A stretch of DNA of 64,000 nucleotides from Thecamonas trahens ATCC 50062. Taxonomy: Eukaryota > Apusozoa > Apusomonadida > Apusomonadidae. The stretch covers positions 510 to 64,509 of the forward strand of contig NW_013657673.1 of the NCBI RefSeq assembly GCF_000142905.1, written 5' to 3'. The notes beneath the pieces were generated by a model. That model ran no database searches. It saw only the letters and a program-made list of their open reading frames with translations, and was not told the origin of the DNA. Shown piece after piece: positions 41,031 through 50,597 of the stretch (positions are counted from its first letter, which is position 1; every line of letters begins with the position of its first letter). The position numbers and the translations under genes were made by a program.

Positions 41031-41296
41031 TCTCTCACAACCAGCAATCCAGCCACGATCAAGCGTAATCGCTGCACATTGCAGCTTTGAGCAGCATTGT
41101 GACAACCAGATGTGAATTTGCATGACTTCCGCAAGGTCCAGGCAATTGATCATCGGCCGGCAAGTCGAGGGGACAAGACGAGCGGTTTTGGCGGTCAAGT
41201 CGGTCAGCCGGCATTCAGCCAGCCGCCAGACCAGTGAGAGGGGGAGGGGAGCGGGACAAGGTCACATTCAACTCGGAGCAGTCGGCGTGCGGAGGT

Positions 41297-43873
41297 ATGG
41301 AGGGGCATGGTGTGCTGCAGGAGCTATATGCGGTGTCTGGGGACATGGACGCCGAGGTCAAGCTGCTTGACCGCGTCACAACCTGGCTGTTCTCAGAGTC
41401 GGCAGCAGCAGAGAGCAATCAGGGGAGCGTGGCGAGGATGGACGGTGACGACTGGCTTGCGCTGCTGCGGTATGCCTTTGAGCGAAGATACGGATGGTCC
41501 GAGTGGCACTCGCCACCGCAAGCTGATGAGGCTGGCCAAGGAGCTGAGCGCGCCGCCGGCTCTGGCTCTGGCTCTGACTCTGGCTCTAGCTTGGGTGACG
41601 GACCGGCTACGCCGTGCAAACAGAAGGGTGTGAGCCAAGTCGATCTGAGCACTGAGCCGTCACCGCCGCGGCTGCCGCCGATGGGATCGTCGGCCTCGCT
41701 GCTCGCCGAGTCGTCGCGGGGGATGAGCCATGTCAACAGCGCCATCAACGAGTTGCTGCTCAAGCTCAAGGCGCACCAGGAGTGGCCGGAGGCCGTACAC
41801 CATGCGCTGGCACAGGTGCGGCTGCTCACGACCAAGCATGCAGTTCGCAAGTCGGCGCTGATGTTTGAAATTGACCACGGGCTGGCGCACGGGACCGAGG
41901 TGCGGGACCTTGTTGTGGCCGGCCTCTTTGACGTGTGGTCGGCGATTCGCAAGGCTGCGGCAAGCCGCGTTCCACAGCTGATGGCGGCGAGACCGGAGGC
42001 GACCGAAGCGCTGGTGGATGAACTTGTGGCGGCGGTGACCGAGTGCAGCGAGGTGCCATGGCAGACACGACACGGCGCAGTGCTGGGACTGACGGCTGTG
42101 GCGTGTCGCGGGTACGAGCTGGTGCCGCCACTGGCGTCGCGCGCACAGGTTGTTGTCGACGGCCTGCTGCGGCTGATGGCGTCGGCGCAAGCCGCGGTGC
42201 GAACCGCAGCAGTGGGCGCGCTTGCTGCGGTGGCGGCGCGGTCACCAGTGTCAGTCACTGTCGAGCTGCTGCAGGGCAGCATGGCAACAAGTGGCGAGAC
42301 GCTTGCGGCGGCAGTACTTGCGGCGGCGAACGCACCGCTGGACGTGGTGCTGGCGCAGTGGGAGGCGCGTGTGGAGGCGGGGGTTGCGCTGCTGGGCTCG
42401 GCGGCGTCGACGGTGCGACAAGACGCGGCACGGCTGGCGGCACTGGTGGCGCAGCGGTGTCGCGCGGTTGGTGCGATGGAGTCGCTTGAGCGCGTGGTGT
42501 CGGCCGTGGTGGCTGGCGCCGAGGCCCGCAAAGCCGGCGAGTGGCAGGTCTGCGAAGGTGCGCTGTTTGCGCTCGAGCACGTGCTGGAGAATGTGCTGGC
42601 ACAAGACGCACGCGGGCGTGGTGAGGCCGGTCCTGAACCGTCCGCCACCGCGGATCCGCTAATCATGGAACTCGCAGGTCCGGCAGGCGCAGGTGTGGCC
42701 ATCTACGCTCAGGGCGTGGAGCTGTGGTGCGCGCCCGGGGTGAGCGCACCAAGCCGGCTCTCACCAGAGCTGCTGGCCCGGGTGCTGGCTCTGGTTGTGG
42801 CGGCGCAAGGCGCAGAGGTGTGGGAGCTGACCAGGATGAGCGCGCGGGTGCTTCCACTGGCTGCGCGAGTCCTGCTGGCGCACGCACCGCACGAGCTGGA
42901 AGCGAGCTGGCAGGCGCATCTGCCGGGGCTGGAGGCGCCGGACGCAGCGCCAACCGACGATGCACTCGTTGCGCTGCACACGCTTGCTATTGCGCTGGAT
43001 GACCGCGACTATGTTTTGAGAGCAGAGCATGTTCTTAGCTCGGCTGTGGCGCCGGCACTGGCCATGGTGCTCTCGGCGCCGTTCCGGCTCTCGTCGGTGC
43101 CCGCGGTCGAAGTTGTGGTCCGCGCCGCAGTGGCGCAGAGCGGCGGACTGGACGATGCTGATCTCGCCGAGGTTGCCGGCAAGCTCCGCAAGCTGACGTG
43201 CATTGCGCACAAGATCCTCAAGCGCAAGATGGCCAAGATGGCGGCGCTGGCCGGCGCGGCAACAAAGGTGGTGATGGAGAAGAGGAGCGCGTCGAATGCC
43301 AAGGCGGCAGCGCTGCAGGACGAGGTTCTCAAGGCCATTGCGCCACTCGCCGAGGACCTGGCGGCGGTGCTTGGACCACTTGCTGCTGCAAAGTGGATCC
43401 ACTACTTTGCGTCGCTGGCGTATGTGGTGGGCGCCGAGGCGGTGCGTGAGCCGCTCCTCCTTGCTGTCGCCGCGGTGGTTCGGCGGACGGCCAAGCGCGA
43501 GCTCGAACTGGCGCCTGAAGCGCTTGCGGCCGCAGTCTGCTGGATGGCGCCGCTGCTCCGTGATCCGGTGCTCGACGACGATGGGCTGAGTCTTGCAGTC
43601 GACATTGTTCGCAGCGGCGTATCCCACCTTGTGGCCTGCGGCTACAACGAGGTCGCCCACGTCGTCGACGTCGTCCACATCGCTCTCGCGGCGCGGATCG
43701 ACAGTGTGGAGGCGCTGGGCGTCTCGGTCGAGAACGAGCTCTTGGCGCTGCTCGCTGTCGATGAGAGCGAGAGCTTTGCAGCAGGCAGCGGCGTTCCCGC
43801 AACCGAGGCCGTCGACACCGAGCTTGACTCGGTCACTGAGCTGCTGGAATGGCTGACACGCCGGAGTGAATGA
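41297..43873 (+). CDS. HEAT-repeat-like alpha-solenoid protein, family unknown
   Basis: 858 aa from MEGHGVLQELYAVSGDMDAE. After a Ser/Gly-rich linker (residues about 90-150) the protein is almost entirely Ala/Leu/Val-rich amphipathic helices: RDLVVAGLFDVWSAIRKAAA, TRHGAVLGLTAVACRGYEL, AVRTAAVGALAAVAARSP and STVRQDAARLAALVAQRCR. These are typical of HEAT/armadillo helical pairs. A basic segment, KLTCIAHKILKRKMAKMAAL, lies near residue 640. I cannot assign an ortholog; tubulin-cofactor, mitotic or trafficking scaffolds are possibilities. The frame is intact, and the start is the first ATG in it. It is divergent from HSP20. Confidence 0.65.
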   Translation: MEGHGVLQELYAVSGDMDAEVKLLDRVTTWLFSESAAAESNQGSVARMDGDDWLALLRYAFERRYGWSEWHSPPQADEAGQGAERAAGSGSGSDSGSSLGDGPATPCKQKGVSQVDLSTEPSPPRLPPMGSSASLLAESSRGMSHVNSAINELLLKLKAHQEWPEAVHHALAQVRLLTTKHAVRKSALMFEIDHGLAHGTEVRDLVVAGLFDVWSAIRKAAASRVPQLMAARPEATEALVDELVAAVTECSEVPWQTRHGAVLGLTAVACRGYELVPPLASRAQVVVDGLLRLMASAQAAVRTAAVGALAAVAARSPVSVTVELLQGSMATSGETLAAAVLAAANAPLDVVLAQWEARVEAGVALLGSAASTVRQDAARLAALVAQRCRAVGAMESLERVVSAVVAGAEARKAGEWQVCEGALFALEHVLENVLAQDARGRGEAGPEPSATADPLIMELAGPAGAGVAIYAQGVELWCAPGVSAPSRLSPELLARVLALVVAAQGAEVWELTRMSARVLPLAARVLLAHAPHELEASWQAHLPGLEAPDAAPTDDALVALHTLAIALDDRDYVLRAEHVLSSAVAPALAMVLSAPFRLSSVPAVEVVVRAAVAQSGGLDDADLAEVAGKLRKLTCIAHKILKRKMAKMAALAGAATKVVMEKRSASNAKAAALQDEVLKAIAPLAEDLAAVLGPLAAAKWIHYFASLAYVVGAEAVREPLLLAVAAVVRRTAKRELELAPEALAAAVCWMAPLLRDPVLDDDGLSLAVDIVRSGVSHLVACGYNEVAHVVDVVHIALAARIDSVEALGVSVENELLALLAVDESESFAAGSGVPATEAVDTELDSVTELLEWLTRRSE

Positions 43874-44208
43874 AACCCATTTGAAAGGGGACAATTTGGA
43901 GGTCGAACCAATAAAATGCTCAGCCAAGCGTTTTATACTTGAATGCGTTCATCCTATGCTGAAAATACCCGATCCCGTCTCGCTCTCGGAAGTCAAGCAG
44001 CATGAGGCTTGGTTAGTACTGTGGTGGGGGACCACACGGGAATACCGAGTAACGCATTCTTTCTTCTTTTTGCCCAACTACACACCCTCCCTACATACAT
44101 CCACCCACCCCTAACCCCACCATCGTTAGTGCCCATCATCGCGCATCATCTTGCCGGCCACCTCCCTCCTGCCTATGTTCTCTCACCCATCCAAAGTTTG
44201 ACATCGGC
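43874..44208. other. Intergenic
   Basis: AT-richer than the genes, with AATAAA at about 43911 that could be the poly(A) signal of the HEAT gene 38 bases after its stop. No gene seen. Confidence 0.5.
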
Positions 44209-45066
44209 ATGTGCGCAGCCAGGTTGTGGGCCAACTCATCATCGAGTCGAGCATTCCTTCCACGCCGTACTGCCGGCGCCGGCCAGCAGCAGGATCAGCT
44301 CGAGCTTCTTTTGCCGTCGCCGCGAGCCACCTGACGACGACAAGCCTTCTCACCGGCAGGTCTTTGGCGGGGGACAGGTGAGAGGCAGACAGTGACATGT
44401 TCTTCAGCCCGGGCTTCTCACCCGTGGGCAGCAGCAACCGGCAATACGGATACCCAACGGGGGGCAGGAAGGCCCACCGACATGGCTCCATGTTCTCATC
44501 TCGGCCCTGCTCTACGTCCTTCTCACGGCCTTGGCCGTAGCCATGCTCGCGCCGGCTGTCGGCAGCGGATGTGTGGCGGAGAAGTCGGCGAGTGAGCCAT
44601 CGCTGGCGGTGCTGGGCACGATGAGCGGCGAGGGCGAGTGCTGGGAGGTGATGTGATGCAGGTGTACCAGACAGGCATGGTGATGGCGATCGCCTGTGGT
44701 CTCGTCACTGCTCTACACCATCTCGACGAGCCAGGACTGGGAGGCATGTATGGCGGGGCGACGGTGGTCCTTGGCGGCCTCTTTCATACCCTCGTCACTG
44801 GCTCGGATGTGTGGCGGAAGGCGCTCCACGGGCTGCCGCTCATGCGGGCGGCCGAGCTGCGCCTCTTTGGTGTTGTCCATCACTTTGCGCTCCTCATCAC
44901 CGTCGGTACCATCGGCGTGCTCGTCGGCAACAAAATGGCGTCGGGGAGCTGGCTTGGCCCGGCCATGGACGTCGGGTCGGGACGCCCGCGTCGGACAAGC
45001 TACCTTGACGCCGTCACCGGCATGGAGACCTACGGTGAGGCCAGCCTCTGGGCCGACGACTGGTGA
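44209..45066 (+). CDS. Small multi-pass membrane protein, structure of gene uncertain
   Basis: The secure part is 44400-45066. It encodes WLHVLISALLYVLLTALAVA (helix 1), YQTGMVMAIACGLVTALHHL (helix 2), MYGGATVVLGGLFHTLVTG (helix 3) and FALLITVGTIGVLVGNKMA (helix 4), ending ASLWADDW. Reading through requires one base added in the G run near 44460 (YGYPTGG to QEGPPTWLHVL) and a second frame change near 44648-44656 (GECWEV to QVYQTG) that is not at a homopolymer and may be a real splice or an error. The 5' portion (44209-44395) is open in more than one phase and I cannot choose the start. I do not recognise the family. Its 3' end is 9 bases from the convergent HAD-like gene. Confidence 0.5.
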
Positions 45067-45075
45067 TGGATGCAC

Positions 45076-46263
45076 TCATTGCAGCACCCGCTCTGCGCGA
45101 TCAATAAAGTACCGCGGCTCACGGATGACGGCCACCGGGTCGACATGGACGAGATGGCCTGCGGCAGCGAGCCGGGCGTAGTCGGCTGCCGAGGCGTGGT
45201 GGCCGGCGGCCTTGCCGCCCTCGCAGCCATCGTCGTCGACAAAGCGCACGTCGACGATGCTGCGCTCGTCGCGCGGCCGCAGATTGTCGTCAAAGAAGAT
45301 CTCAGCAGGCGCCTGCCCGCGCTCGCCGTCCAGTGCAAAGAGCTTGCCGGCATGCGCAGCCTCGCCGGCGCGTGACCACGCCGCAAACTCGTCGCGGACA
45401 AACATGACTCGCGCCGCTCCAGGCGCAACAAGATGGGAGAGGAGCTCCCGCCGGACACCGCACACGTCCTGCGCCGCCACCCGGCCATCGTCCATGACCA
45501 TTGTCACCGCGTCGGTGCCCGATCGGACAAGTTCGGCGGCGCGGGTAGTCGCCGCCGCCGGATGGAGGCCACGCCAGACGGCTGCCATCACGGGCTTGCC
45601 AGCAGCCTCGGCCGCAGCCACTCCGGCGTCGACAGCGCGAGCTAACGCTGCACGGACAGCATCGAGCTCAGAGCCAAAGGTGCGAAAGACGAGGCCGAAC
45701 GAGGCGAGGCCGCCGGAGGCGACGGCAGTGACCGCGGCGTCGAGCAGAGCCACGGCTGCATCAACCACAAACGGGTCGCGGCTCCGACTCAGCGCGTCAC
45801 GAAGCTCCTGCGCCTGTGCCCACGCCTCACGCTCATACGTCGAGCTTGTGGGCCGCCCGTAGTGGCAGGTCAACGCCTTGCGCTCGCCCCGGATCGCCGC
45901 AACCGTGTCGGCGTCAACCGGCGGCGGCGGCAACGGCAGAGCCACCGTATCGACAAAGGTCTTGTACGAGCTGATCTGCGCCGCCCTTGCCCGATCGCCT
46001 GTCACCAAGACCGACGTCGGCAGCGGGAGCCGCGTCCATGACACCGGCGGCGAGGTTGGTGAGCCATGCCGGTCCGAGGGTGATACCGGCGTTGGAGGAG
46101 GACGCGGGCAGAATCCCATTGCCTGCTCGGCCGTCAGCTCGCAGCAGACATCGAGCTGCGACTTGCCGCCGGCTTGATCAACCATGGCGATGGTCTTGTT
46201 AATGTCGAGGTGGACGACGAGCGATCTGCTCGCCGCTGCCGCCGGGAGCCTGAAGGCAAGCAT
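45076..46263 (-). CDS. HAD-superfamily-like protein with DxN instead of DxD nucleophile motif
   Basis: 395 aa, intact. The first motif after a short Ala-rich leader is SLVVHLDINKTI, matching HAD motif I (hhhhDxDxT) except that the second Asp is Asn. Near the C-terminus AEIFFDDNLRPRDE matches HAD motif IV (hhhhDD), followed by VDVRFVDDDG. Between them are helices (KPVMAAVWRGLHPAAATTRA, VMFVRDEFAAWSRAG) that could form a cap and motifs II/III. The DxN change removes the general acid/base Asp of phosphatases, so catalysis may be altered or lost; I would not call it a phosphatase. The start at 46263 is the ATG 14 codons before the motif. It lies 117 bases downstream of RPL17 on the same strand. 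Confidence 0.7.
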   Translation of the reverse strand: MLAFRLPAAAASRSLVVHLDINKTIAMVDQAGGKSQLDVCCELTAEQAMGFCPRPPPTPVSPSDRHGSPTSPPVSWTRLPLPTSVLVTGDRARAAQISSYKTFVDTVALPLPPPPVDADTVAAIRGERKALTCHYGRPTSSTYEREAWAQAQELRDALSRSRDPFVVDAAVALLDAAVTAVASGGLASFGLVFRTFGSELDAVRAALARAVDAGVAAAEAAGKPVMAAVWRGLHPAAATTRAAELVRSGTDAVTMVMDDGRVAAQDVCGVRRELLSHLVAPGAARVMFVRDEFAAWSRAGEAAHAGKLFALDGERGQAPAEIFFDDNLRPRDERSIVDVRFVDDDGCEGGKAAGHHASAADYARLAAAGHLVHVDPVAVIREPRYFIDRAERVLQ

Positions 46264-46380
46264 ACGACGATAGCGAGTGAGGTGTGACGTAGTAGCCCGG
46301 GAAAAGCAGGAGGGGGGGGGGGGGGGGGAAGCTACCTCCAAGAACAACACTATGTCACCCTATGTTGATGCCTTCTTCAT

Positions 46381-47332
46381 TCACTTGCGGGCGAGGGCCG
46401 AGGACGACGGCTTGGGCACGACGGCGTGGCCCTCCGAGAGGTGAACCTCGACGTGGCACGGCGAGCACATGTAGGCGTTGATGCGGCCGTGGGCGCGGAA
46501 GGTGCGGCGGCGGGTCTTGGGCGCCTGCTGGACGGCAATGCGCTTGACAAACAGCTTCTCAGTGTCGAGCTCCTTAAGCTCAGCCGAGGCCTGGGCGTTC
46601 TGGAGGAGGCCGAGGATGACCTTGGCAGACTTCTGCGGCCACCGACCGTTGGTCGCCTTCAGGTTCTTCATCTGCGAGTGCTTGCCCGGGCCACCGGTGA
46701 AGCGGCGGAACGGAACGATCTCCTTCTTTGCGATCACGTTCTTGAGGTACGCCACCGCGCGCTCGAGCTTCATGCCGCGGATAGCATGAGCGGTCTCACG
46801 GGTGTTCTTGAAGTGGACGCGGAGGCTGCTCCCGCGAGCCTTGCACGCTGTAATTCGCCACACACATCCATGTGAGTCATGCCCTCCTCCTCCTCGTCTG
46901 TCATACGCGCCTTGCGCCTTGCCCATCCCTGCCCCACCCGGCGCCCCCCCGTCTGCCAATGCCCACCTCTGATCCGACGAAAAACACCGCCTCGAGAGCA
47001 GCCTCCTCAGCCTCCCCCTGCGAGCTTGCTTCAAGCCAGACGGCCTCAAGCCAAAGAGACGCAAGATGCAGACGTGCTTGTGTGTTGGTCACAGTTGCAG
47101 GCCCGTGGGTGCGGCGACAGAGCCAGACGTGGGCCGAGCACGGCAGCCTCCGGCACAAATGGGCCATCTCGGGCATCGGAATCATTGCGTCCGACGAGGG
47201 CTGTGCGGGTGCGGCATAGGGGCATACCCACTGCCATGGGGTACACACAACAAGGTCCATGCCTCTACGTAGTAGCTACCGGTGGTACGTACACTTCTTC
47301 GCGTTTTCCGGCTTGTACGCGTACTTGACCAT
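46381..47332 (-). CDS. RPL17: 60S ribosomal protein L17 (uL22)
   Basis: Two exons: 47293-47332 (MVKYAYKPENAKK) and 46381-46847. The 445-nt intron starts GTACGTAC and ends TTACAG, phase 1, rebuilding KKSCKARGSSLRVHFKNTRE. The 168-aa product shows the eukaryotic uL22 hallmarks: KNTRETAHAIRGMKLERAV, FRRFTGGPGKHSQ, GRWPQKSAKVILGLLQNAQA, RIAVQQAPKTRRRTFRAHGR and INAYMCSPCHVEVHLSEG. It lines the peptide exit tunnel. The short leading exon is typical of ribosomal protein genes. I saw no snoRNA in the intron. Confidence 0.96.
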
Positions 47333-47761
47333 TGTACAGGGAGAGGAGAGGTTGCCGTCTCGTCAAACAAATCGCTGCCGTCAATTGAGCTCGCGTGTTT
47401 CCCGCTCGCTCATCCGAATCTGTTTTTCACTTTTCGCCAATCCGAGCCGACGCAACCGACGCAACCTGCGCGGCACCGACGCAACCCAACCCGTGCGTCG
47501 CACGACCCAACAGCCGGCATCCTCCCCTTGTGCTCAACGATGTCACAAACTCCAACGCTTCGACTCCATCCATCACTGGACAGTCTCGACCATCCTCTGA
47601 TCGACTTGTTTGTTGTTCATTTCTCTCGCCCCGTCTCCCAGGGTCTCATCTTGTGCTCGAGCTCGGTTGCGACCGCATCGTGAAACGGCGCGAGCCGAGT
47701 GTGGCGACAGGCTCCACATCTCAAGCTCTTCTGCGCATGCGCTGGACTCAGAGCCAGACAA
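47333..47761. other. Upstream region of RPL17
   Basis: 429 bases between the RPL17 start and the C2-gene stop (both minus strand). Mixed composition; an ACGCAACC-type motif recurs at about 47450-47490. No gene is seen. Confidence 0.5.
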
Positions 47762-48481
47762 TCAGGCCGACGGTCCGGCCTCGCCCGGCCAGTACCCGCC
47801 GTAGGGGCCTGGATACTCGCGGTTGTGAGTCGAGTGCGACGGCGGGAGGCCGCGTAGAGGATAGCCGCGGCGCATGCGCGAGCCGTGGATGCTGTGGAGA
47901 ACGTCGTTGATGGTAGCCTCGTAGACGGCGTCAAACTCGGCGCGATACGCCGGGTCGCGCTCCAGCCGGTAGTCTGGGTCCCAGTTGTCGCGGTTTGCGT
48001 AGTACGGTCTGCGGAAGACGCCGCCGACCGTCCACCCAAACCGGAGCAGCAGCCGGCCCTTGTTCTCCTCCGTTCTGCGTCCGCGCTTGTCGCGGACATC
48101 AAACCACTGCTCATCGGGCACGCCGCCGCGCGGAATCAGCCGCTCCGCGATGACTACCCGCCCGAGGTAGTCTTCGCCGACCTTGTCGTCGTCCCACAGA
48201 TCAACCTCGATCACATCGCCGTGATCATCAGGTTCAAACTCAAGCACTTCATCCCACACCGGGTTGAGCGTCCGCTTCATCACCCTTGTCTTCAGCTCCT
48301 GCTTCCGATACCTGACTGCAGCGTACGGATCCGACTTGCCCTTGCCACGATCCCGTTTGGCCAGCCCCTCTGCCTTGATCACTATCTCCCTCCGGTCCCC
48401 CCGCCCCCGCCATCTCTCCATCAGTCCCTTTCCGCATCTCCGTTCCCCTCTCTGCCCACCATCCTCCATCATCATGCCCAT
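47762..48481 (-). CDS. C2-domain protein
   Basis: 239 aa. The C2 domain is clear: IVIKAEGLAKRDRGKGKSDP (first Ca-loop with Asp), YAAVRYRKQELKTRV, MKRTLNPVWDEVLEFEP and VIEVDLWDDDKVGEDYLGRV (second Ca-loop, DDD...D). The acidic loop residues are mostly kept, so Ca2+-dependent phospholipid binding is plausible. After the domain comes VPDEQWFDVRDKRG and then a Tyr/Arg-rich region (FRRPYYANRDNWDPDYRLER) of unknown role. The N-terminus is Met/Gly/Arg-rich; the true start could be internal (MERWRGRGDRREIVI). Confidence 0.85.
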   Translation of the reverse strand: MGMMMEDGGQRGERRCGKGLMERWRGRGDRREIVIKAEGLAKRDRGKGKSDPYAAVRYRKQELKTRVMKRTLNPVWDEVLEFEPDDHGDVIEVDLWDDDKVGEDYLGRVVIAERLIPRGGVPDEQWFDVRDKRGRRTEENKGRLLLRFGWTVGGVFRRPYYANRDNWDPDYRLERDPAYRAEFDAVYEATINDVLHSIHGSRMRRGYPLRGLPPSHSTHNREYPGPYGGYWPGEAGPSA

Positions 48482-49571
48482 GCCGATGCCGATGCCGATG
48501 CCCTCCCCCCCCCCCCCCCCCTCCCCCTTGCAGCGAGACCAGGCCGGGGCTGGGACCCCAACACCATCTCTTCAACCCCTTCGAGTTTTCGCCCCACGAT
48601 AGCTCCACACTAAGACCGATATTGCTCATACCCGTCCAGATGTCGTTGGAGAGAGTCATGACGCTCGTTGCTCTAAGGAGAAGGCCGCTGAACGTCCTCG
48701 TGGCACTCAATGTACGAGAATGAGTCGGCCGAAGATATGAGAGCTGAAGATACGTCCGAGCGACTCCGCACTTACGATAATCCGACAGCCCGCGGTGTAG
48801 AATGAGAAGAACGTGCGTCTAAAACGCGTCGCCGACTAGNNNNNNNNNNNNNNNNNNNNNNNNNNNNNNNNNNNNNNNNNNNNNNNNNNNNNNNNNNNNN
48901 NNNNNNNNNNNNNNNNNNNNNNNNNNNNNNNNNNNNNNNTCCCCCCCGTCCACCTCGACCGTTGCCGTCCCTTCCACCCCCACCCCCACCCCCACCGACC
49001 CACCGACCCACATACCATGCACCACAAGCACATCATCCACAGCACCCTCTTCCTCAGAGTACGATGACATGACCACCCGAGTGTGTACTGGTTGAGGTAG
49101 TCAGGTAACAGCTCCCGTCCTCGTCCCCGTTGCCTTGCACCACGCAGGCGACTCACGCCTCTCCCCCCCTCCCCTCCCCCCTCCCCTCCCCTCTCTGCTC
49201 ATGCCCCGCTAGCCACATCAATGGGCAAGACATAGATTCAAGCTTTCCATTCCACCCATCCATCATCTCTACATTATACCCACGACAGTCATCATGACAT
49301 ATGCCGTGTGTAAGGGAGTACGATCGCGTGCCCTATCGTGCTCCCCCCCTCCCCCTCCCCCCGCGTGCAGTTGCCGTCCCCTCCCCCCCCAACCCCCCTC
49401 ATCGACAACTTGCTTGTTGCCTTTGGCGGATATACCCTGGGACCGTCAGCGTGATCAGTGCAACAGCGTCATGTACCTCGATCTCCTCGACCTGTCGTGA
49501 GAAGTACGCTGCTCGTCATCACTGGCTCATGCCGGAGACCACCTGTCTAACGGACAAGACGCTACGGTAGG
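48482..49571. other. Gene-poor region containing an assembly gap
   Basis: Low-complexity C-rich tracts and a 100-N gap at 48840-48939. Short unique stretches (48600-48838, 49020-49330) show no reading frame with conserved character. It presumably includes the promoter of the HOGA1-like gene. Confidence 0.55.
48840..48939. other. Assembly gap (100 N)
   Basis: Exactly 100 N, the conventional size for a gap of unknown length. Confidence 1.
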
Positions 49572-50588
49572 ATGAACCTGCTCCGGACAGGGCGACTCAC
49601 ACTCACTGCGCTTGTCACGCCGAGAGTGGCGACCACAAGCGCATGCTCGGGCTCTGTTGGCTCGCTCGACCTCGCGGCGCTCGAGGATAACGTTCGCAGG
49701 CAGGCGGCGTCGGGCGTGACGGGCCTGGTGGCACTCGGCTCGTCGGGCGAGTGGTCCTCGCTGGCGTTTGATGCAAAGGCGACGGTGCTCGAGGTGGTGG
49801 GCGATGTAGAGCGGCGCCGGCGAGCCGATGATCCTTCAGCTTCGCCGCTCCTTCTCACCGCAGGAACCGGCGGCAACTGTCCGGATGAGTCCCGCGAGCT
49901 GGGCGAGGTGGCTGCCGCCGCTGGCTTTGCCGCCCTTATGGTCGTCCCGCCGCACTACTACGGGCCGATGACAAGCAAGAGCGATCTGCTCGCCTACTAC
50001 CTCGAAGTTGCCGACTCGGCACCGCTCCCGGTTGTTCTGTACAACATTCCTCAGCTCACTGTCGGCGTCGATCTCACGCCCAGCATGGTCAGCAAGCTCG
50101 CTAGCCATGCCAACGTGGTTGGCATCAAGGACTCGATCGGCTCGGTTGTCCGGCTCCAGCAGCTGGTGGCGGCGACGGCCAACGCCGATGACTTTGCGGT
50201 CATCACAGGCTCGCCGTCGATTCTGGTCCCAGCGCTCATGGCTGGCGCTGCAGGCTCGATCACCGGCCTCGCCAACGTCTGCGCTGCGCGGGTCGAAGCA
50301 CTCACCGCCGCCACGTCGGCCGTTCTCGAGCACGGCGCTTCCGCCGACCGCATGCAGGCCATTGTTCGCGAACAGGCTGCGCTTGCCACCGCCAACAACA
50401 AGCTTGGTGCCTATGGCATTCCGGGCCTCAAGGCCGCAGTCGACATCGCCGGCGCAGGTACAGCCGGCCTCCCGTTTGCGCCCATGACTCCGGTGACGGG
50501 CGACGAGCGCGACGCCATTGCCGCTCTCCTTGATGCCACCTCGGGCATTCCGCTTGCGCGCCCGATCGATCCAGCGACAGCGCTCTGA
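49572..50588 (+). CDS. DHDPS/NAL-family aldolase, HOGA1-like (4-hydroxy-2-oxoglutarate aldolase)
   Basis: 338 aa, intact. A (beta/alpha)8 class-I aldolase of the dihydrodipicolinate synthase/N-acetylneuraminate lyase family: VTGLVALGSSGEWSSLAFDA (pyruvate-carboxylate loop), GFAALMVVPPHYYG, LPVVLYNIPQLTVGVDL (catalytic Tyr in YNIP), HANVVGIKDSIGSVVRL (Schiff-base Lys in GIKDS) and VITGSPSILVPALMAGAAGS. The N-terminus, MNLLRTGRLTLTALVTPRVA, is basic and acid-free, like a mitochondrial presequence, which favours a HOGA1 role in hydroxyproline/glyoxylate metabolism over lysine synthesis. That choice is inference. Tail-to-tail with the DHHC gene, 9 bases apart. Confidence 0.88.
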   Translation: MNLLRTGRLTLTALVTPRVATTSACSGSVGSLDLAALEDNVRRQAASGVTGLVALGSSGEWSSLAFDAKATVLEVVGDVERRRRADDPSASPLLLTAGTGGNCPDESRELGEVAAAAGFAALMVVPPHYYGPMTSKSDLLAYYLEVADSAPLPVVLYNIPQLTVGVDLTPSMVSKLASHANVVGIKDSIGSVVRLQQLVAATANADDFAVITGSPSILVPALMAGAAGSITGLANVCAARVEALTAATSAVLEHGASADRMQAIVREQAALATANNKLGAYGIPGLKAAVDIAGAGTAGLPFAPMTPVTGDERDAIAALLDATSGIPLARPIDPATAL

Positions 50589-50597
50589 CGCCGGCCA

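Larger units (their letters stand above)
40444..41296. other. Divergent intergenic region (HSP20 / HEAT protein)
   Basis: About 850 bases without a gene. It contains candidate heat-shock elements (40551-40581), a TTTTATT box on the + strand at 40521-40528 (AATAAAA read toward HSP20), and a 34-base C homopolymer, the last listed separately. Confidence 0.6.

Noticed and set aside
46848-47292. snoRNA in the RPL17 intron
   Set aside because: Ribosomal-protein introns often host box C/D snoRNAs, but I found no paired RUGAUGA and CUGA boxes at suitable spacing on the coding strand.
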